Assembly (NCBI GenBank): GCA_903878475.1
Contig: CAIRHQ010000181.1
Coordinates: forward strand, 1-34,718
Length of the DNA stretch: 34,718 nucleotides
Reading direction: 5' to 3'
Source: an uncultured Bacteroidota bacterium
Lineage (GTDB): Bacteria; Bacteroidota; Bacteroidia; Chitinophagales; Chitinophagaceae
The translations under genes and the position numbers were made by a program. Of the stretch, positions 15,903 to 23,564 are shown in pieces. The notes beneath the pieces are model-generated. The model saw only the letters and a program-made list of their open reading frames with translations, did not search any database and was not told where the DNA came from. Within the stretch, counting starts at the first letter, position 1, and every line of letters starts with the position of its first letter.

Positions 15903-16817
15903 TCAACGTAATTCAGCAAAAAGCTTAAATGCCTGTTCCCGATCAAATAGATGAGTACCCTCATTCATGGTGGCCGCAGTGCCGCAAGCAATGCCAAATT
16001 TAAGGGTGTCTGATCTACTTGCCCCTTTCAACTGCATGTACAACATACCTGCCAGCATACTGTCGCCAGCTCCAACGGTACTCTTTTTTTCTACAGTTGG
16101 TGCCAGCACATAATCTTTCCCGGTGGAATCTACGAGCCAGGCTCCTTTAGGTCCCATGCTTACGGCTACCATTTCTGCATATCCCTCACTGATCAGTTTG
16201 GCGGCAGCAGCAGGCACTTCATCTTCTTCGATCCGATCGATCCCGATGATGGCGCATAACTCTCCCAAATTTGGTTTGATGAGAAAGGCTCCCTTCCCTT
16301 TTATCGCGTGCAAGGCTGGTCCGCTGGTATCAACGATATATTTTGCGCCTATTGCATTCGCTGCATCAGCAATACTTGCATAGATATTATCTGAAACCCC
16401 TTGGGGTATACTTCCGCTTGCCACAACAAATTCCGGAGCAAAAGCATGAAGTTGATCGATCAGGGTTTCGATGATCTGATCTTCTAAGGGCATTCCGGGA
16501 AAGGTGAATCTGTACTGGCGGTTGGTGCTTGTTTCCTGCATAACCCAGTTCTCGCGGGTTTCTACCTCAGTTTTCACAGCATGGTATTTTATTCCGGCTT
16601 TCCGCAATAATTCGTTCAACATATTGCCATTGTGCCCGCCCGAAGGGAATAAAGCCGTACTGCTGATATCTAATTTCATTAATGCCTTGCTTACATTGAT
16701 GCCTCCCCCGCCTGGTTCATACACAATTTCACTGCAACGCAATTTGGCTTCCGGCTGAAGGTTTTCTACCCGGCTACTTTTGTCAATACAAGGATTAAGG
16801 GTTATGGTTAGTACCAT
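15903..16817 (-). CDS. pfkB: Phosphofructokinase, Pfk-2 (PfkB) type
   Basis: A 304-residue ribokinase-family sugar-phosphate kinase. It matches the E. coli minor enzyme Pfk-2 more than FruK or LacC: EAKLRCSEIVYEPGGGGINV at the start, ALFPSGG at 55-61, SMGPKGAW, the catalytic base D252 in TVGAGDSM, and GTHLF near the end. It should phosphorylate fructose 6-phosphate with ATP in glycolysis. Tagatose-6-phosphate or fructose-1-phosphate kinase activity cannot be excluded. It is a single gene 400 bases from an orphan response regulator. An exact -7 element TAGCTTTG lies about 75 bases upstream. Pfk-2-like enzymes belong to hypoxia regulons in some bacteria (the Mycobacterium DosR regulon), which fits the neighbourhood. 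Confidence 0.88.
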   Translation of the reverse strand: MVLTITLNPCIDKSSRVENLQPEAKLRCSEIVYEPGGGGINVSKALMKLDISSTALFPSGGHNGNMLNELLRKAGIKYHAVKTEVETRENWVMQETSTNRQYRFTFPGMPLEDQIIETLIDQLHAFAPEFVVASGSIPQGVSDNIYASIADAANAIGAKYIVDTSGPALHAIKGKGAFLIKPNLGELCAIIGIDRIEEDEVPAAAAKLISEGYAEMVAVSMGPKGAWLVDSTGKDYVLAPTVEKKSTVGAGDSMLAGMLYMQLKGASRSDTLKFGIACGTAATMNEGTHLFDREQAFKLFAELR

Positions 16818-16891
16818 CTTCTTTTTCTATAAAATTACACTTATTACCTGGTGACTTTGGGGCATTCTAACATAATACCCAACTGAATAAT

Positions 16892-16899
16892 CAAAGCTA
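16892..16899 (-). promoter_or_regulatory. -7 element for pfkB
   Basis: On the minus strand this reads TAGCTTTG, an exact TAnnTTTG match, about 75 bases before the pfkB ATG. No good -33 TTTG was found at the right distance. Confidence 0.4.
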
Positions 16900-16967
16900 T
16901 TGCTGTTGTCATATATTTTTGATACGATTATCATATATGCTGCTACATACCAGCCTTAGATAAGAGA

Positions 16968-16975
16968 TAATTTTG
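16968..16975 (+). promoter_or_regulatory. -7 element for the small membrane peptide
   Basis: TAATTTTG is an exact TAnnTTTG match 21 bases before the ATG at 16997. It supports transcription away from pfkB into the small reading frame. No -33 element was seen. Confidence 0.4.
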
Positions 16976-16996
16976 TTCCCTCAATCCAACCCTAAC

Positions 16997-17140
16997 ATGA
17001 AGCATTCATTATATACTGCAGGAATTTGTCTAATACTGGTATTGCTCTACCTATACGGATTGATCAGCAAGTCATTTCAAAACTCCCAAAACGGTCCACA
17101 ACAAAATAATTTGAAGGATCGAAACCTAAGAATGATCTAA
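16997..17140 (+). CDS. Candidate 47-residue single-helix membrane peptide
   Basis: This frame is too short for the ORF track. It encodes 47 residues: a basic start (MKHS), one hydrophobic helix of about 19 residues (TAGICLILVLLYLYGLIS) and a polar, glutamine/asparagine-rich tail ending in basic residues. This is a plausible layout for a small membrane protein. An exact Bacteroidota -7 element lies 21 bases upstream. Its 3' end overlaps the tail of the convergent gene 17126-17905 by 15 bases. No homologue was recognised. It may not be translated. Confidence 0.4.
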   Translation: MKHSLYTAGICLILVLLYLYGLISKSFQNSQNGPQQNNLKDRNLRMI

Positions 17141-17905
17141 TGATATTCTTTTATGGTCTGCTGGATCGTACTTCACAAAGATTATTTTTCCCGGCTGGTA
17201 TTTAGCAACAGATTCTTCCATGATGGTACCCCTTACCGTTCCCTGAAATGCAGGCTCATCATCTGGAAGTACTTCCAGTTCCAGCTCAGCATAAGGATTG
17301 TTGCCGTTCACATAAACTCCCAGCCATTGATAATTCTTAATGATGGCGCGGGCAGACTTACCCGTTAGTCGGATCGACTGTAACTCGGCATCCAGTTTTT
17401 CCATCTCGGCTTGCAGGGCTCTTTTTTTAGCTTCGGGGAATACCGATTCTTCTGCTATTGGATGCTCACCGGTTAGGTCAATCACCATTATTTTTTCATT
17501 TTCGGGATCTATCTTTACAGGGACCGTCATACCCGGCCGAAACATATCAGGTTGTAATCTGGAAACCAGTGTCTTTAATGTAGCAGAATATTTTTGTCCG
17601 AAAGAATTCTTCAGTTCCAATACCAGTTTTACCTGAGGACTATTATTGATCGTAACTCCGGTATCTTTTACCTCCAGGATTAACGCCTTTCCTGAAATTC
17701 CTGTTTTTTGTAACCGGTTTGACAAGAGCATGGGCGCAAAAAATAATTTATAAAAAAGCCACGCGATACTACCAAATATAGCAACTAGAATTGCTGCATA
17801 ATAAATACCAAATTCGCCACTACTAGTATAAACACTGATCACGGCTACAATCAAGCCCAGCAGGGCACCGGATAGGCCGATCCAAATTCCAATATTCATT
17901 TTCAT
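17126..17905 (-). CDS. Membrane protein with two similar beta-rich repeats (DUF3592-like), function unknown
   Basis: A 259-residue protein with two N-terminal helices (about 6-26 and 34-56). Two soluble segments of like pattern follow: one near 69-140 (GKALILEVKDTGVTINNSPQ through PGMTVPVKIDPEN) and one near 184-255 (ARAIIKNYQWLGVYVNGNNP through PGKIIFVKYDPADH). Each has a strand, a G-x-x-x-N turn, a conserved LELEV/LVLELK strand and a closing PG-x-x-x-x-VK-x-DP. They are joined by a charged helix that looks like a coiled coil (about 150-180). The pattern resembles DUF3592-type domains. It is divergent from the kinase gene, with 151 bases between them. Role unknown. Confidence 0.72.
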   Translation of the reverse strand: MKMNIGIWIGLSGALLGLIVAVISVYTSSGEFGIYYAAILVAIFGSIAWLFYKLFFAPMLLSNRLQKTGISGKALILEVKDTGVTINNSPQVKLVLELKNSFGQKYSATLKTLVSRLQPDMFRPGMTVPVKIDPENEKIMVIDLTGEHPIAEESVFPEAKKRALQAEMEKLDAELQSIRLTGKSARAIIKNYQWLGVYVNGNNPYAELELEVLPDDEPAFQGTVRGTIMEESVAKYQPGKIIFVKYDPADHKRISLDHS

Positions 17906-18007
17906 GATAAGGCTTCAGGGGTCATTTACTCGTCCCCGAGAGTAAGGTAGAAAATTATACACAAAATTGCAAGGGGTAGCCATTATCTGAAAATTTACTT
18001 TTTTCTT

Positions 18008-18037
18008 TTTGACCAAGTGCTAATTGTTGTAATTTTA
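18008..18037 (+). promoter_or_regulatory. Promoter of the kinase-regulator operon
   Basis: TTTG at 18008-18011, an 18-base spacer, then TAATTTTA at 18030-18037 fit the Bacteroidota -33/-7 pattern with one mismatch in the -7 box. Transcription would start near 18044, just before the ATG at 18057. Confidence 0.5.
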
Positions 18038-18047
18038 TCAATAATTA
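18021..18047. promoter_or_regulatory. 27-bp dyad over the kinase promoter
   Basis: TAATTGTTG-N9-CAATAATTA has eight of nine paired positions. It covers the -7 element and the expected start of transcription, where a repressor or autoregulator would act. It is AT-rich, so chance is not excluded. Confidence 0.4.
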
Positions 18048-18056
18048 CATTAATGC

Positions 18057-19322
18057 ATGCCATCAGGTTCGGTATTTACACCACAGTATAACAAAATAGA
18101 AAATGAACGTTTTGAAGCATTGTTTCAATTCGCTTCCATGGGTATATTGGTAGCCAACAGCGGTGGCGAAATTGTGTTGGCCAATGATTTCCTGATAACC
18201 TTATTCGGATACGATAATGCGGATGAACTGGTTGGGAATAAGATAGAAAAACTGATCCCCCAACGCTACCATTCAGGCCATGTACATCAACGCGATCATT
18301 ACATGCAGGAACCCAAGCGCAGGCCAATGGGGCGCGGCATTGACCTTTTTGCCAGCCGGAAAGATGGTTCTGAATTCCCGGTAGAGATCAGCCTGAGCAA
18401 TTATTCAACCGACGAGGGTAATTATGCCATTGCCTTTATCACTGATATCTCCAAAAGAAAGGAGATTGAAAATGCCGTGATGGAACAAAAAGAAGAACTG
18501 GCATCCATTAACCTGAAAATTGAGGAACTGAACAATGACCTGGAGAAAAAAGTAGAATTGCGAACCAAGCAATTAAGGGATACCATGAAACAACTGGAAA
18601 CTTCCAGGGATGAGATCACCAAGGCGCTCAGCAAGGAAAAAGAGCTCAGCGACCTGAAAAGTCGGTTTGTATCCATGGCTTCTCATGAATTCAGGACCCC
18701 ACTCAGCACCATCCTGTCTTCGGCCTCACTGGTAGCAAAATATACGGAAAGTGAGGAGCAGGATAAAAGAGACAGGCATATACAGCGTATTAAATCATCT
18801 GTAAACAACCTTACTGATATCCTGAATGAGTTTTTATCGCTGGGCAAAATCGAGGATGGAAAGATCGTTTCCCATTATGCAGATTTCAGCATCAAGGAAA
18901 TGGGAACAGCCATTTGTAATGAGCTTACAGGTATTGCCCGGCCAGGTCAACAATTGATATATACCCATCAGGGGAATGAAATTGTACACCTCGACCCTAC
19001 ACTATTTAGGAATGTGATCATCAATTTATTATCCAATGCCATTAAGTTCACCCCCGAAAATGGTACCATCACCATAACCAGTAAAGTAACTCCAAAAAAA
19101 ATCAGCCTTCGCATAAAAGACAATGGGTTAGGAATTTCGCCCGAAGATCAGAGCCATTTATTTGAACGATTCTTTAGAGGGGCAAATGTGATCAATATTC
19201 AGGGAACCGGATTAGGCCTGCATATTGTTGGAAAATATATAGAACTCATGAATGGCCAGATCGAATTTAATAGCGTGTTGGAAAAAGGTACAGAATTTAT
19301 CATTACTTTTAATACAGAATAA
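18057..19322 (+). CDS. Soluble PAS sensor histidine kinase (FixL-like layout)
   Basis: A 421-residue kinase without membrane helices, so it senses an internal signal. A PAS domain (about 17-135) ends in RKDGSEFPVEISLS and a PAC-like AIAFITDISKRK. A coiled coil (134-200) leads to the dimerisation domain with phospho-acceptor H210 (MASHEFRTP). The ATPase domain has N327 (LLSNAIKF), DNGLGI at 355-360 and GTGLGL at 383-388. The PAS F-helix region contains H75 in YHSGHVHQ, which lines up without gaps with the heme histidine of Bradyrhizobium FixL, but the FixL heme-pocket arginine is not kept and this PAS type is also common without heme. The receiver-CRP regulator follows 20 bases later. Confidence 0.9.
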   Translation: MPSGSVFTPQYNKIENERFEALFQFASMGILVANSGGEIVLANDFLITLFGYDNADELVGNKIEKLIPQRYHSGHVHQRDHYMQEPKRRPMGRGIDLFASRKDGSEFPVEISLSNYSTDEGNYAIAFITDISKRKEIENAVMEQKEELASINLKIEELNNDLEKKVELRTKQLRDTMKQLETSRDEITKALSKEKELSDLKSRFVSMASHEFRTPLSTILSSASLVAKYTESEEQDKRDRHIQRIKSSVNNLTDILNEFLSLGKIEDGKIVSHYADFSIKEMGTAICNELTGIARPGQQLIYTHQGNEIVHLDPTLFRNVIINLLSNAIKFTPENGTITITSKVTPKKISLRIKDNGLGISPEDQSHLFERFFRGANVINIQGTGLGLHIVGKYIELMNGQIEFNSVLEKGTEFIITFNTE

Positions 19323-19342
19323 CCGAATCCAAATAAAACGAT

Positions 19343-20401
19343 ATGAAGCATTTATTGCTAATTGAAGACAATAACGAGATCAGAGAAAATACCGTAGAAA
19401 TTCTGGAACTCGCAGGCTATAAAGTACATTCTGCTGAAAATGGGAAAATTGGAGTTGAAACCGCTTTGCGGGAAAAGCCAGATCTGATCATTTGTGATAT
19501 CATGATGCCGGTACTGGATGGATATGGGGTTTTACATTTACTGAATATGAATCCCGAGATCAAAGGAACTCCCTTTATATTTCTGACAGCTAAGTCAGAA
19601 CGCAGTGATCTAAGAAAAGGAATGGAAATGGGAGCCGATGACTATATCACCAAACCTTTTAATGATATAGAACTGTTGAATGCCATTGAAAGCCGGCTGA
19701 AAAAAGTGGAACTCATGAAAAAGAATTATGAGTCCAGCGCAGACGGCATGCGGCAGATGCTCAGTGAATTCAACGGAAAAAATATATTGGAAGACATCAC
19801 CAAAGACAGAAATACCAATTATTACAAGAAGAAGCAGATCATCTATACAGAAAGCAATCACCCCTCTCGTCTATTTTATATCATCAAGGGTAAGGTAAAG
19901 ACCTACAAAACGAATAATGAAGGGAAGGAACTGACGGTGGGTCTTTTTAATGAGGGCGATTTTTTAGGATATACGGCGTTGCTGGAAGGTACCATTTATA
20001 AAGAAACAGCTGAAGCCATCGATGAAACGGAAACTGCCATCATTCCCAAAGAAGAATTTGAAGCGCTGATCAACAACAACAAGGAATTGACGCATAAGTT
20101 CATCCAATTGCTGGCCAAAAACATCAGTGAAAAAGAGGAACAATTACTCGGACTGGCATACAATTCATTAAGGAAACGAGTAGCCGATGCGTTGGTGACC
20201 CTGCAGAATAAATACAAAAAATCGGGACAGCAACCATTCTCCATTCATATTTCAAGAGAAGATCTGGCCAATATTGCAGGCACAGCCACTGAATCACTGA
20301 TCCGCACCCTAAGTGATTTTAAAAGCGAAAAATTGATCGAGATCAAGGAAGGAAATATCATCATCCTGAACGAGAAGAAATTGGCAGACATGCTCAATTG
20401 A
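19343..20401 (+). CDS. Response regulator fused to a CRP/FNR-type DNA-binding protein
   Basis: A 352-residue fusion. The receiver domain (1-120) has E8/D9, phospho-acceptor D52 (IICDIMMP), T82 and K104. A helical linker leads to a cyclic-nucleotide-binding-like beta roll (about 148-255: FYIIKGKVKTYK, GLFNEGDFLGYTALLEG), then a CRP-type winged helix (about 273-345: ISREDLANIAGTATESLIRTL). There is no FNR iron-sulfur cysteine cluster (one cysteine only), and the cAMP-binding arginine/serine pair is not evident, so phosphorylation is the likely switch. It follows the PAS kinase by 20 bases as a cognate pair. It converges with 20413-20802 and faces the cbb3 oxidase cluster, suggesting it controls those genes. 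Confidence 0.92.
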   Translation: MKHLLLIEDNNEIRENTVEILELAGYKVHSAENGKIGVETALREKPDLIICDIMMPVLDGYGVLHLLNMNPEIKGTPFIFLTAKSERSDLRKGMEMGADDYITKPFNDIELLNAIESRLKKVELMKKNYESSADGMRQMLSEFNGKNILEDITKDRNTNYYKKKQIIYTESNHPSRLFYIIKGKVKTYKTNNEGKELTVGLFNEGDFLGYTALLEGTIYKETAEAIDETETAIIPKEEFEALINNNKELTHKFIQLLAKNISEKEEQLLGLAYNSLRKRVADALVTLQNKYKKSGQQPFSIHISREDLANIAGTATESLIRTLSDFKSEKLIEIKEGNIIILNEKKLADMLN

Positions 20402-20412
20402 TGCATGCTGGC

Positions 20413-20802
20413 TTATAATTCAGTTGCCAGATATTTATTGAATTCATTTTTCAATTTGGTGAAATCCCGCTCCAGATATTCCATTTCATTGCGCAGCTTA
20501 TCCTGACGTTTCATATTCTTATCGCTCACCACATAAATGGAATTGCTGATATCATCTTTCAGCATCCTGGCCTGTGCATTGATATCATGTTTCAATTCAT
20601 CCATGAATTCATCTTTCAAAATAAACCGGTTTTGAAACTGTTCGGCCAATGCGAGAAATTCTTTGCTGCTTTCCTGGTCAACTACTTCAGATAACCGATT
20701 TTTCAGAAAACTATTTTCCTGCTTAAAAAAATCAATAGAGCGGCCCCATGTAAGATTTTCGTGGAGAAATTGTTGGTGTTTAGATAGTTTAGTAGTTGAC
20801 AT
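20413..20802 (-). CDS. Coiled-coil cytosolic protein, function unknown
   Basis: A 129-residue hydrophilic protein with no signal or membrane helix. It is almost entirely helical: heptad-like patterns run through residues 25-60 and 85-125 (LRNEMEYLERDFTKLKNEF). It starts MSTTKLSKHQQFLHENLTWGR. No domain was recognised. It converges with the receiver-CRP gene, separated by only 11 bases, and lies downstream of the cbb3 cluster on the same strand with a 105-base gap, so it probably has its own promoter. A partner role in the stress or oxygen response is only a guess. Confidence 0.72.
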   Translation of the reverse strand: MSTTKLSKHQQFLHENLTWGRSIDFFKQENSFLKNRLSEVVDQESSKEFLALAEQFQNRFILKDEFMDELKHDINAQARMLKDDISNSIYVVSDKNMKRQDKLRNEMEYLERDFTKLKNEFNKYLATEL

Positions 20803-20830
20803 AATATTCCCTGATTCAGAACAGCAGTAT

Positions 20831-20849
20831 TTTAATTTATTGAATTAAA
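20831..20849. promoter_or_regulatory. 19-bp AT-rich dyad before the coiled-coil gene
   Basis: TTTAATT-TATTG-AATTAAA has perfect 7-bp arms. It lies 28 bases upstream of the start at 20802. It may be an operator or a 5' UTR hairpin; its AT-only arms weaken the case. Confidence 0.3.
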
Positions 20850-20893
20850 GATAATTTTAGTGTTAGTATAATTGAACGATAAAAATCATATAT

Positions 20894-20908
20894 ACGAATG
20901 AGATTCGT
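20894..20908 (-). terminator. Weak hairpin at the end of the cbb3 cluster
   Basis: ACGAAT-GAG-ATTCGT gives a 6-bp stem that touches the stop codon of the TauE-like gene. On the minus strand a T-rich stretch (ATGATTTTTATC) follows some bases later. It is weaker than the ssb and receptor terminators. Confidence 0.3.
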
Positions 20909-21609
20909 CAGGGTTTATAGCATTCTTGCATGGTCATTTTATTGGAAACAATATCAGGACTAACATACGGTATCCCCAATCCCATGCCGCGAAGGATCAG
21001 CAGACAGGCTATACAGACCATCAGGTATGGATAAACCTTGCGTATCTTCATCCTCACTCCCGCGCCAATATGATTCGCGAAGAAAATGATTGTCCACATA
21101 ACAGGCAATGTACCCACCCCAAAAGCTGCCATAAAAATCACACTGTCCAATATAGAACCGGATGATAGTCCTGCCGCCATCGCCATATACACCATACCAC
21201 AGGGCAATAAACCATTCAGCATACCGATCATTAGTAATGAACGGTAATTATTCTTTGTATATAGTTTTCCCATCAACTGGCGAACTATCTTGAAAAAATT
21301 TGCCACTGGTGGAAGATGATCAAAACTATACCTCATCAACAGGAAAAACAATATCAAGGTTCCTAATATGATGGACAACCACTGTTGGAACCCGAATAGA
21401 CTGGCCGATCTTCCTATCCAGCCCACCAACAACCCGAGCAAAGAATAGGTGATTATCCTTCCTGCATTATATAAGAATGAACCCATGAATTTGCGAAAAC
21501 TATTTTCACTTTGTATCGGCAAGGAAAGCGCCAATGGCCCGCACATTCCCACACAGTGGAAACTTCCGAGTAAGCCCAATGCTATACCTGCTGATAATAA
21601 TGCGATCAT
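20908..21609 (-). CDS. TauE/SafE-like (DsbD_2) membrane protein, cbb3 oxidase maturation
   Basis: A 233-residue membrane protein with about six helices. It begins LLGSFHCVGMCGPLALSLP: a His-Cys-x3-Cys segment in the first helix typical of the DsbD_2/urease-accessory-H-like subfamily, thought to handle copper or other metals rather than sulfite. A second hallmark, GLLPCGMVYMA, lies near 134-144. In many Bacteroidota and Proteobacteria this gene ends the cco cluster. Here it follows fixH by 27 bases. A role in copper delivery to the CuB site of the oxidase is likely but inferred. The sulfite-exporter name should not be taken literally. Confidence 0.85.
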   Translation of the reverse strand: MIALLSAGIALGLLGSFHCVGMCGPLALSLPIQSENSFRKFMGSFLYNAGRIITYSLLGLLVGWIGRSASLFGFQQWLSIILGTLILFFLLMRYSFDHLPPVANFFKIVRQLMGKLYTKNNYRSLLMIGMLNGLLPCGMVYMAMAAGLSSGSILDSVIFMAAFGVGTLPVMWTIIFFANHIGAGVRMKIRKVYPYLMVCIACLLILRGMGLGIPYVSPDIVSNKMTMQECYKP

Positions 21610-21636
21610 ACTATTTTGTTAGTCTAAATAAATTTT

Positions 21637-22068
21637 TTAGAAAACTATTTTTTTCTCCGAATAATAATCAAGTCCATCTACCTGCCAATTGACATGTAAC
21701 TCATAAGCCCCCTTGTAGCCCGGAGGAATGGAAAGTGTATAACTGGTATCGGTTACTGAAAAATCTTTCCGGATATCCCTATTTTCATCTGATGGGCAAT
21801 ACAACAACACATTTCCTTTGATGAGTTTTCCGGCAAAATCCTTTGGAAAACTGATCTGCAACTGATTTTCTTTTAATGCGAATTGCAGCTCCGCCGACAA
21901 TGCATCGGCCCGTTTTGTTTGATCGATCCGCTGCTGGTATTTTAACTCCTGGGCATAATAATCAGGCGTTACCAGATCGTCCTTCTCGCCCGACACTTTG
22001 AATACCATGAATAATATTCCGGCAACAAATGCGAGATAAACAAAAAGTATTTTATGTCCCCAGTTCAT
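21637..22068 (-). CDS. fixH: FixH-family cbb3 oxidase assembly protein
   Basis: A 143-residue protein with one N-terminal membrane helix (about 5-25) and an extracytoplasmic beta domain, matching FixH/CcoH in length. The characteristic start of the soluble part, LVTPDYYAQELKYQQRID, is present. CcoH-type proteins bind the cbb3 complex during assembly and may stabilise it. It lies between ccoG (25 bases upstream) and the TauE-like gene (27 bases downstream), as expected for an operon. Confidence 0.9.
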   Translation of the reverse strand: MNWGHKILFVYLAFVAGILFMVFKVSGEKDDLVTPDYYAQELKYQQRIDQTKRADALSAELQFALKENQLQISFPKDFAGKLIKGNVLLYCPSDENRDIRKDFSVTDTSYTLSIPPGYKGAYELHVNWQVDGLDYYSEKKIVF

Positions 22069-22093
22069 GTTGATTGTTTTAAAATTTAATAAA

Positions 22094-23512
22094 TCAATGA
22101 TACACTTCCGGTCCGATAAATTTGGCAGTAATGGTTTTCAATTTTTTTTCATTTTCATATAACCCAATGACCAATGCCGTTTTCCATCCATTCAATTGTT
22201 CTGGTTTTAGATTCACAAAGAATTGCAGGTTGGTATAATCCTCTTTTTTAACCACCAAGCTACTGCTTCCTACAAATGTGATCTCCCCCGCCATATTTTC
22301 AAGCTTCAACGTGAACGGAATATCTTCGTGTGTTTTGTTGGCCAGTTTAAGGCTATACAAGTTGGCAATTCGACCATCCGGCAATGTACTGTACGTCATA
22401 CCGGCTGTACGCATCAATCGGGCATCAAGGTTGGTACGACTTACCAACAGGAATACCAATAAGCTCAGGAGTATGGTCAGTACTACGGTGTAGGCTTTGA
22501 TACGAGCGGTGAATTTCAACTGCACTCCACTGGCAATACTATTTTCAGAAGCATACCGGATCAGACCCTTTGGTTTTTGAATACCTTCCATGATGGAATC
22601 GCAGGCATCAATACAGGCGGTACAATTCACGCATTCCAACTGGGTTCCATTGCGAATATCGATAGCCGTTGGACAAACCCTTACACAGGCAAAACAATCG
22701 ATACAATCACCTGATTCAGCAGGTTGATTGAGATCGTCTTTTCTGAATTTTCCCCTGGGCTCTCCACGCTTATTGTCGTAAGCTACCATGATGGAATTCT
22801 TATCAAGCAATACACCCTGTAATCTTCCATAGGGACATACCACGATACAAACCTGTTCCCTGAACCACCAGTACACAAAAAAGAATACAGAAGTAAACAC
22901 GATAAGGGAAACCAAGGTGCCTGTATTGGCACCCGGATTTTCCATATAGCCAATCAGTTTGTCCATACCGATCAGGTAGGCCAGAAAAAAATTTGCAATG
23001 ATGAATGAGATAGAAAAAAAGGTAATGAACTTGAATGTCCTTTTCATTAATTTTTCAGCATTCCAGGGCATTTCCCTGAGTTGCTTTTGCCTGCCGGCAT
23101 CGCCATCTATCCAATATTCAATTTTACGAAAGACCATTTCCATGAAAATGGTTTGGGGACAAGCCCATCCGCAAAATAATCTTCCAAAGATCACTGTGAA
23201 CACGATCACAAATACAATGAACGTCAGCATTGCGATCCCGAAGATGAAGAAATCCTGGGGCCAGAACACCATTCCAAAGATGATGAACTTGCGCTCCAGT
23301 ACATTCAGCATGAAGAGCGGCTCACCATGCAGCTTAATAAAAGGAAGTGTAAAAAATACTGCTAGGTAAAAAATACTGAACCAGGTGCGCAGGTTATATA
23401 ACCTGCCCTTGGGTTTTCGTGGATTTATGAAATTGCGTTTACCCTCACTGTTGATGGTCGCCACAGAATCCCTGAAAGACCCCTCTTCATCCAGTTCAAT
23501 AGTCTTTTTCAT
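22094..23512 (-). CDS. ccoG: Cytochrome c oxidase accessory protein CcoG (FixG)
   Basis: A 472-residue membrane ferredoxin-type protein. It has an N-terminal helix region, the CGWACPQTIFMEMVFRK motif, a later REQVCIVVCPYGR motif, and two [4Fe-4S] clusters in CIDCFACVRVCP and CVNCTACIDACD. The C-terminal 120 residues form the immunoglobulin-like FixG domain. CcoG reduces Cu(II) to Cu(I) for insertion into the cbb3 oxidase. Length is normal and all cluster cysteines are present. It follows ccoP by 52 bases. Confidence 0.95.
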   Translation of the reverse strand: MKKTIELDEEGSFRDSVATINSEGKRNFINPRKPKGRLYNLRTWFSIFYLAVFFTLPFIKLHGEPLFMLNVLERKFIIFGMVFWPQDFFIFGIAMLTFIVFVIVFTVIFGRLFCGWACPQTIFMEMVFRKIEYWIDGDAGRQKQLREMPWNAEKLMKRTFKFITFFSISFIIANFFLAYLIGMDKLIGYMENPGANTGTLVSLIVFTSVFFFVYWWFREQVCIVVCPYGRLQGVLLDKNSIMVAYDNKRGEPRGKFRKDDLNQPAESGDCIDCFACVRVCPTAIDIRNGTQLECVNCTACIDACDSIMEGIQKPKGLIRYASENSIASGVQLKFTARIKAYTVVLTILLSLLVFLLVSRTNLDARLMRTAGMTYSTLPDGRIANLYSLKLANKTHEDIPFTLKLENMAGEITFVGSSSLVVKKEDYTNLQFFVNLKPEQLNGWKTALVIGLYENEKKLKTITAKFIGPEVYH

Positions 23513-23564
23513 AATACATATTTCTCAAATTCGTCTAAACAATATCTAATCAAAAAGACCATCC

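Noticed and set aside
20908-21609. Sulfite exporter
   Set aside because: The family name is TauE/SafE, but the His-Cys-x3-Cys helix and the location at the end of the cco cluster fit metal handling for oxidase assembly better.
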